From NCBI RefSeq assembly GCF_001931675.1, contig NZ_CP014839.1:4216001-4280000 (forward strand): DNA of 64,000 nucleotides, given 5' to 3'. This document shows positions 59,689 through 64,000 of the stretch, in pieces. Under the pieces are notes generated by a model. It was not told the origin of the DNA. It ran no database searches and saw only the letters and a program-made list of their open reading frames with translations. Each line of letters opens with the position of its first letter. Positions within the stretch are counted from its first letter, which is position 1. Source of the stretch: Pandoraea thiooxydans (GTDB lineage: Bacteria > Pseudomonadota > Gammaproteobacteria > Burkholderiales > Burkholderiaceae). The position numbers and the translations under genes were made by a program.

Positions 59689-60939
59689 TCAGGAAAAAAT
59701 CCGGCGCGCGTGAATGCCCAGGCCGGTAGCCACGCTGGCCAGCCGATCGCCTGCCACCGGCAAGGCGTTCGGAAAGGCAGCGGCCAGCGCGTTCGACAGA
59801 AAGCGCAATCCGGTCGAGCCGCCGGTGAAGTAGAGCGCGTCGATCGCCTGCGGAGCGACGCCGGCGGCGCGCGCGGTGTGTGTAGCAGCGGCCACGATGC
59901 GCTGCGTTTCCTCGCGTGTCGACTCGATCAATCCATGCTCGTCGAACGCGAGCGACAGATCCTCCTCCAGTAATTCCAGATCGATGCGCGTAGCGCTTCC
60001 GGCAGCCACGGCGATCTTGGCGTCTTCCGCGCAGCCGGCCAGCGCATGCCCCAGGCGCTGCGTGACGGTGCGCATCAGGCGGTCGTGATGGATCGGATCG
60101 GCGTAGAGATGGCGCATCAGGCGAATCTCGGCTGAGCGCTTGGGCCCGTAGATCGTGTTGATCAGATGCCAGGTCGCGAGGTCGAAATACACGCCGTTGG
60201 GAATCTCGCGTGCATCGGTGCCGATCGTCTTGTAGCCCATCTCGCGCAGGATGGTCGCCATTTCCACGCGTCGATCGAAATCGGTGCCGGCCACGTGCAC
60301 GCCGTGATGCGCCAGCACGTCGGACTTGCGCTCGAGCTGGCGCATGCGTTGCGGCCCGACCCGCACCAGCGAGAAGTCGGAAGTGCCGCCGCCGATGTCG
60401 GCGACCAGCACGAGTTGTTCGGTCTCAAGCCGCGACTCGTAGTCGAACGCCGCGGCAATCGGTTCGAACTGAAATTCGATGTCCTTGAAGCCGACCTGGC
60501 GCGCCGCTTCGGTCAGCGAGCGCTGGGCTGCGGCGTCGCTGGCCGGATCGTCGTCGACGAAGAAAACCGGGCGGCCGAGCACCACCCGTTCGATCGGATG
60601 CCGCGCGTGTTGCTCGGCGGTGTGCTTGAGCTGGCGCAGGAACGTGGCGATCACGTCGAGATAGCGCATCGAGCGGCCGCCGCCGATGTCGGTGGCGCTC
60701 TCCAGCAGCGGCGAGCCCAGGATGCTTTTGAGCGAGCGCATCAGGCGACCGTCGTAGCCGTCGATATAGGCCGCTATCGCGGCGCGCCCGAAGGCCTGCG
60801 AGTTTTCGTCGGCGTTGAAGAATACTGCCGTCGGCATGGTCGAGTGAGTGCCTTCGAGCGTGGCCAGGCGGATGCCGGCGTGCTCGGGCAGCGCAACGGC
60901 GGAATTGGAGGTGCCGAAATCGATCGCGCAGAAACTCAT
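59689..60939 (-). CDS. yegD: Hsp70-family protein (YegD-like)
   Basis: 416 residues. The actin-like ATPase domain is complete: phosphate-1 CAIDFGTSNSAVAL, FEPIAAAFDYE, phosphate-2 VLVADIGGGTSDFSLVRVG and adenosine loop LYFTGGSTGLRFLSNAL. The substrate-binding domain of DnaK is missing, as in YegD. The role of these short Hsp70s is unclear. It is a single gene; the start precedes a spacer that leads to the cytochrome b cluster. Confidence 0.9.
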   Translation of the reverse strand: MSFCAIDFGTSNSAVALPEHAGIRLATLEGTHSTMPTAVFFNADENSQAFGRAAIAAYIDGYDGRLMRSLKSILGSPLLESATDIGGGRSMRYLDVIATFLRQLKHTAEQHARHPIERVVLGRPVFFVDDDPASDAAAQRSLTEAARQVGFKDIEFQFEPIAAAFDYESRLETEQLVLVADIGGGTSDFSLVRVGPQRMRQLERKSDVLAHHGVHVAGTDFDRRVEMATILREMGYKTIGTDAREIPNGVYFDLATWHLINTIYGPKRSAEIRLMRHLYADPIHHDRLMRTVTQRLGHALAGCAEDAKIAVAAGSATRIDLELLEEDLSLAFDEHGLIESTREETQRIVAAATHTARAAGVAPQAIDALYFTGGSTGLRFLSNALAAAFPNALPVAGDRLASVATGLGIHARRIFS

Positions 60940-61252
60940 GATGGCGATGGGTGAGAAGCAGACAAGCCGCCGAGTCTAGCACGGCCTGACGGGTGGCCGG
61001 GACGCCGCTCCTGCTCCGGCATACGGGTTAACCCGTGTTTATGGCCCGATCTGGCCGAGGAGCCGGGGCTATCGAAAATATTTGAAATTCGTCTGTAAGG
61101 AAATGCGTGGCCTGTCCGACTACGGCTTCAACAAAGCAGCGCGGGCTGCGATCTTGAGCCGTCGAACGCACCCGCTCGGGCCGCATGGGCCACGTTGGCC
61201 ACCCAGGATACCTATCGTTGAACGATTCGATGACCGATTGGCAGGAGCACGA
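60940..61252. other. Spacer upstream of the cytochrome b gene
   Basis: About 310 bases with no convincing gene. It carries the promoter for the minus-strand YegD-like gene and, for the plus strand, the possible ECF promoter at 61095-61120. A short hairpin-like GGGTTAACCC lies near 61026-61035. Confidence 0.6.
61095..61120 (+). promoter_or_regulatory. Possible ECF-sigma promoter GTAAGG-N16-CGAC
   Basis: Spacing and sequence resemble the GTAACC-N16-CGAA promoters of Caulobacter SigF-type (ECF16-like) sigma factors, whose regulon includes a sulfite-oxidase-like molybdoenzyme. It lies about 130 bases upstream of the cytochrome b/molybdoenzyme genes. Confidence 0.35.
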
Positions 61253-61864
61253 ATGATGACAAAGCAAACTCCGCAGAAAACACCGGCGATCCACCCGGCC
61301 TGGTTGCGAACCATGCACTGGCTCAATGCCGTTGCCGTGATTGTGATGGTGCTCAGCGGTTGGCGGATATACGACGCCTCGCCAATCTTCGGCTTTTCGT
61401 TTCCCCCGGGCATCACGCTGGGCGGCTGGCTGGCCGGCGCGCTGCTGTGGCACTTCGCGGCGATGTGGCTGCTGGCCATCAATGGCGTGCTGTATCTGGC
61501 ATTCAACCTGTTCACAGGGCGTTTCGCCCGCAAATTTTTCCCGTTACGGCCTGCCGAGATCCTGCGCGATCTGGGTGCCGCACTGCGCGGGCGTCTGGCG
61601 CATGCCGATTTGCGGCATTACAACGCGGTGCAGAAGCTGGCCTATTTATTCGTGATGGTCGACATCGCGGTGCTGGTGCTCTCGGGGCTGGTGATTTTCA
61701 AGTCGGTGCAATTCCCATTGTTGCGCGAGTTGATGGGGGGCTACGACACGGCGCGCGTGGTGCATTTCGTCGCGATGTCTTTGCTGGTCGCGTTTTTCAT
61801 CGTGCACGTGGCGATGGTGGCGCTGGTGCCGCGCACCCTGCTGGCGATGCTGCGCGGGCGCTGA
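61253..61864 (+). CDS. Cytochrome b561-like membrane subunit
   Basis: 203 residues from ATG 61253 (CAGGAGC before it). Four or more membrane segments carry likely haem histidines in [23 protein letters not shown] and [20 protein letters not shown]. The pattern is the Ni-Fe hydrogenase/formate dehydrogenase-type b subunit. It starts 28 bases ahead of a periplasmic molybdopterin oxidoreductase, its likely electron-transfer partner, in the style of MsrP/MsrQ. Confidence 0.88.
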   Translation: MMTKQTPQKTPAIHPAWLRTMHWLNAVAVIVMVLSGWRIYDASPIFGFSFPPGITLGGWLAGALLWHFAAMWLLAINGVLYLAFNLFTGRFARKFFPLRPAEILRDLGAALRGRLAHADLRHYNAVQKLAYLFVMVDIAVLVLSGLVIFKSVQFPLLRELMGGYDTARVVHFVAMSLLVAFFIVHVAMVALVPRTLLAMLRGR

Positions 61865-61891
61865 CCGATAACCATTAACGAGGAGAATGTG

Positions 61892-62674
61892 ATGCCGCGA
61901 CCCATAGCGTCGAATGAAATCGATAGCCGTACCGCGCAGGATATCGTCGAGGCCGCCCGCCAGGAGTTGGGTTCGCCGGCCCGCCGTCTGTTCGGCAGGC
62001 GCTTGCTGACCCTGGGCGGCCTGTCGATGCTGACCGGCTGCACGGTCAACGGCGAGGGCGACGCCGAAAAATTGCTGATGCAGGTCTCGCGCCTGAACGA
62101 TCGCGCGCAGGCCTGGCTGTTCGATCCCACCCGGCTGGCGCCGACGTATCCGGCGAGCATGATCACCCGGCCGTTCCCGTTCAACGCCTATTACGGCATC
62201 GATCAGGTGCCTCGCGTGGCCGGCAGCACATACAAGCTGGAACTCGGCGGCCTGGTGGCCGACAAGCGCCCGTGGACACTGGCCGAACTCAACGCGCTGC
62301 CGCAGACCAGCCAGATCACGCGCCACATTTGCGTGGAAGGGTGGAGTGCCATTGGCCAGTGGGGCGGCGTGCCGTTCGGGCTGTTTCTCAAGCGCATTGG
62401 CGCGGACCTGAGTGCCAGGTACGTCGCCTTCAAATGTGCCGACGATTACTACACGAGTATCGATATGCCCACCGCGCTGCATCCGCAAACGCTGCTGGCG
62501 CTGCGCTACGGCGACCAGACGTTGCCGGCGAAGTATGGCTATCCGATGAAGCTGCGCATGCCGACCAAGCTGGGCTACAAGAATCCGAAGCACATCATGG
62601 CGATCACCGTGACCAATACGTATCCGGGCGGTTACTGGGAAGACCAGGGATACAACTGGTTCGGCGGCTCCTGA
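61892..62674 (+). CDS. Molybdopterin-dependent oxidoreductase (sulfite oxidase/MsrP-like)
   Basis: 260 residues from ATG 61892 (AGGAGA upstream; an overlapping GTG is less likely). A basic, twin-arginine-like start (RRLFGRRLLTLGG) is followed by a lipobox-like LTGC (Cys50), suggesting export and perhaps lipidation. The sulfite-oxidase fold has the Mo-ligand Cys147 in RHICVEGWSAIGQWGG and KCADDYYTSIDM. It would reduce or oxidise a small molecule in the periplasm with the cytochrome b subunit as electron partner. The substrate is unknown. Confidence 0.88.
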   Translation: MPRPIASNEIDSRTAQDIVEAARQELGSPARRLFGRRLLTLGGLSMLTGCTVNGEGDAEKLLMQVSRLNDRAQAWLFDPTRLAPTYPASMITRPFPFNAYYGIDQVPRVAGSTYKLELGGLVADKRPWTLAELNALPQTSQITRHICVEGWSAIGQWGGVPFGLFLKRIGADLSARYVAFKCADDYYTSIDMPTALHPQTLLALRYGDQTLPAKYGYPMKLRMPTKLGYKNPKHIMAITVTNTYPGGYWEDQGYNWFGGS

Positions 62675-62758
62675 GGTGGTTGCGCGGTACCGATTTCGTC
62701 TGGCTTGCCAGATGTTTTATCCGGCATGGTGCCGGTTCATTTTAGATAGGGGCGTTTC

Positions 62759-62980
62759 ATGAAAAAGTTGATGATGGCAGTACTGGCCGCTTGTATCGGC
62801 ATGGCGTCGGCAGGTGCGTTTGCACAGGACACGATGAAAAAGGACGCGATGGGCCATGAGTCGATGGCCGAGAAGACGATGAACAAATCTCATGCGAAGC
62901 AATCGCATGCGATGAAGAAGGACGGCATGGCCATGAAGAACGACAGCATGGGCATGAAGAAGGACAGCAAGATGCAGTAA
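62759..62980 (+). CDS. Small secreted MxKDx pentapeptide-repeat protein
   Basis: 73 residues. A signal peptide (MKKLMMAVLAACIGMASAGAFA) is followed by a mature part of about 50 residues made of Met/Lys/Asp-rich pentads (DTMKKDAMG, KKDGMAMKND, MGMKKDS), the TIGR-type MxKDx repeat family. The Met- and His-containing repeats could bind copper or scavenge oxidants; this is inference. It follows the molybdoenzyme gene by 84 bases and ends in a strong terminator, so it belongs to the same unit. Confidence 0.9.
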   Translation: MKKLMMAVLAACIGMASAGAFAQDTMKKDAMGHESMAEKTMNKSHAKQSHAMKKDGMAMKNDSMGMKKDSKMQ

Positions 62981-63001
62981 GCGCGACGGCAAGAGCGTCG
63001 C

Positions 63002-63039
63002 GGGCGCGGCCGGCGGTTTGCCGGCCGCGCCCCTTTTTT
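63002..63039 (+). terminator. Rho-independent terminator after the MxKDx gene
   Basis: GGGCGCGGCCGG-N7-CCGGCCGCGCCC followed by six T residues, 21 bases after the stop. The T-run touches the stop codon of the convergent YggT gene. Confidence 0.93.
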
Positions 63040-63595
63040 ACATGCCGAACAGCAGAAAGCCGCCGCGCGCGAGCAACATGAGCAGCACCTGAATGATCAG
63101 GAACAAGGCCAGCGGCGACAGATCGGCTCCGCCGATGGGCGGCAGCACGCGCCGGATCGGACGCAGGAACGGCGTGGTGAGGTAGTCGAGCACGGGCATC
63201 GCCGGCGAGTGCGGGTTGACCCACGACATGACCGCCATGAGCAGCGTCAGCCACATCAGCAGGTTGAGCGCCCATTTGACGAGCGTGAGCAGGGCGATCA
63301 GCAAGCCCAGCGGGAATAGCAGGGCGGGTTGCCCGCCCACCGCGGCGACCATCAGCACGAGGAAAACCAATGCCGTCAGATACGCCGCCACCAGGCTGGC
63401 CCAGTCGATGCCGCGATACCCGGGCAGGATGCGGCGCAGTGGCAACACCAGCCAGTCGGTGACCTGAAATACCCCACGCGAAATCGGATTGCCGGGCGGC
63501 ATGCGGATGACCTGCATCCAGGCACGCAGCAGCAAAACGGCACCAAACAGCGTGAAAATGGTGTCGATCAGAAAACGTGCAATTTCACCAAACAT
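63038..63595 (-). CDS. YggT-family membrane protein
   Basis: 185 residues from ATG 63595 (TAGGAGCCC upstream). It has two tandem YggT units, each a hydrophobic pair ending in the NPISRGVFQVTDWLVLPLRRILPG and NPHSPAMPVLDYLTTPFLRPIRRVLPP motif. YggT proteins are linked to division-site or osmotic stress functions but remain poorly defined. It is usually encoded near proC or yggS, but here it is alone, convergent with the MxKDx gene. Confidence 0.92.
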   Translation of the reverse strand: MFGEIARFLIDTIFTLFGAVLLLRAWMQVIRMPPGNPISRGVFQVTDWLVLPLRRILPGYRGIDWASLVAAYLTALVFLVLMVAAVGGQPALLFPLGLLIALLTLVKWALNLLMWLTLLMAVMSWVNPHSPAMPVLDYLTTPFLRPIRRVLPPIGGADLSPLALFLIIQVLLMLLARGGFLLFGM

Positions 63596-63791
63596 CTGGG
63601 CTCCTAGCAGGGGAGCCGGCATTTTGCCGGCCGTCGACGATATGCAAAAGCGGATTGTCGCACGCTTTACCGCGCTTACCCAGGGCGCGCTGCCTTGCCA
63701 TTCGCGCGGGGCCTCCGTACACTCGCGCCTAGCCTGAGCGGCCGGCTCGGGCCGAAGACTCGTTCCGCTCGCACACGCGACCAATCAATAA

Positions 63792-63804
63792 GAGGTTGAA
63801 CCTC
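63792..63804. promoter_or_regulatory. Small hairpin before the permease ribosome site
   Basis: GAGGTT-G-AACCTC sits 3 bases ahead of the AAGGAG site of the permease gene. It may affect translation or be a protein-binding site; arms are only 6 bases. Confidence 0.3.
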
Positions 63805-63818
63805 AAAGGAGAATATCG

Positions 63819-64000
63819 ATGGCGGATTCCTATTTTCCCAAATGGCGACTGTCATCCGGTGTCGCGGGCAAGCAGGTGGTGGCTCCCGACGAGCGTCTGC
63901 CGGGGTTGCAGACGGTGGCGATGGGCGTGCAGCACGTGGTGGCGATGTTCGGCTCGACGGTGTTGGCGCCGCTGCTGATGGGCTTTGATCCGAATCTGGC
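63819..64000 (+). CDS. Uracil/xanthine permease (NCS2), N-terminal part cut by window edge
   Basis: The first 60 codons are visible: MADSYFPKWRLSSGVAG, then PDERLPGLQTVAMGVQHVVAMFGSTVLAPLLMG (in parts), the conserved NCS2 helix 1 with Q-H-V-x-A-M-F. AAAGGAG precedes the ATG by 7 bases. Such proteins are proton-coupled uracil (UraA) or xanthine carriers; the substrate is not decidable from this part. Confidence 0.85.
   Translation, partial: MADSYFPKWRLSSGVAGKQVVAPDERLPGLQTVAMGVQHVVAMFGSTVLAPLLMGFDPNL

Overview
The window is a high-GC, densely packed, chromosome-like segment. The linked set rsmI / yraN / diaA / BON lipoprotein, the putA-priA-hemE block, a tandem glycine riboswitch ahead of gcvTHP-sdaA and many LysR, ABC and MFS genes point to a betaproteobacterium, most likely Burkholderiaceae. 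That placement rests on gene content and layout only; no database search was possible. No rRNA, CRISPR array, intact insertion sequence or prophage is visible. The only sign of past mobility is an integrase N-terminal remnant beside a tRNA-Ala gene.

Region 1 (1-9700): a NarL-type two-component operon (response regulator cut by the window start) with an unusually AT-rich upstream region; a TctD/TctE-like two-component pair divergent from a NitT/TauT-type ABC transporter; a SYLF-domain lipoprotein; a single-cysteine Rrf2 regulator with an NAD(P)-binding reductase and two palindromic operators; and a PrpF-family isomerase.

Region 2 (9800-22300): a PilZ protein, tRNA-Arg(CCG), a membrane-anchored dihaem cytochrome c, Rep helicase and a Cys-tailed membrane protein. 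These are followed by the glycine/serine block: promoter, tandem glycine riboswitch with terminator, gcvT-gcvH-gcvP and sdaA. It should convert glycine to one-carbon units and serine to pyruvate in response to glycine.

Region 3 (22300-38900): an ALDH7-type aldehyde dehydrogenase behind a 27-bp palindrome, an acetolactate-synthase-like TPP enzyme whose 3' end overlaps a LysR gene, a small ORF plus kgtP, a LivK-type binding protein, trifunctional putA with its probable operators, priA, hemE, and a periplasmic cyclohexadienyl dehydratase (PheC-like).

Region 4 (38900-52100): carboxylesterase, CoA-binding protein, a candidate structured RNA, hydroxypyruvate isomerase, a lipoprotein and a dienelactone-hydrolase/SnoaL fusion, ArsC-family protein, DnaQ-like exonuclease, glyoxalase-like hydrolase, RlpA, then the rsmI | yraN-diaA-BON envelope block, an orphan two-partner-secretion pore, a small cytochrome c, OmpW and tRNA-Ala(CGC).

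Region 5 (52100-64000): integrase remnant, a lipoprotein, a LysR-controlled M20 peptidase / MFS / beta-lactamase-like catabolic cluster, a PAP2 protein, an SDR, a YegD-like Hsp70, a cytochrome b / molybdopterin oxidoreductase / MxKDx-protein cluster behind a possible ECF-type promoter, YggT, and the start of a uracil/xanthine permease.

I found no clearly new multi-gene defence or mobile system. The most novel-looking items are regulatory: several perfect palindromes, a structured intergenic RNA candidate, and the ECF-like promoter in front of the molybdoenzyme cluster.
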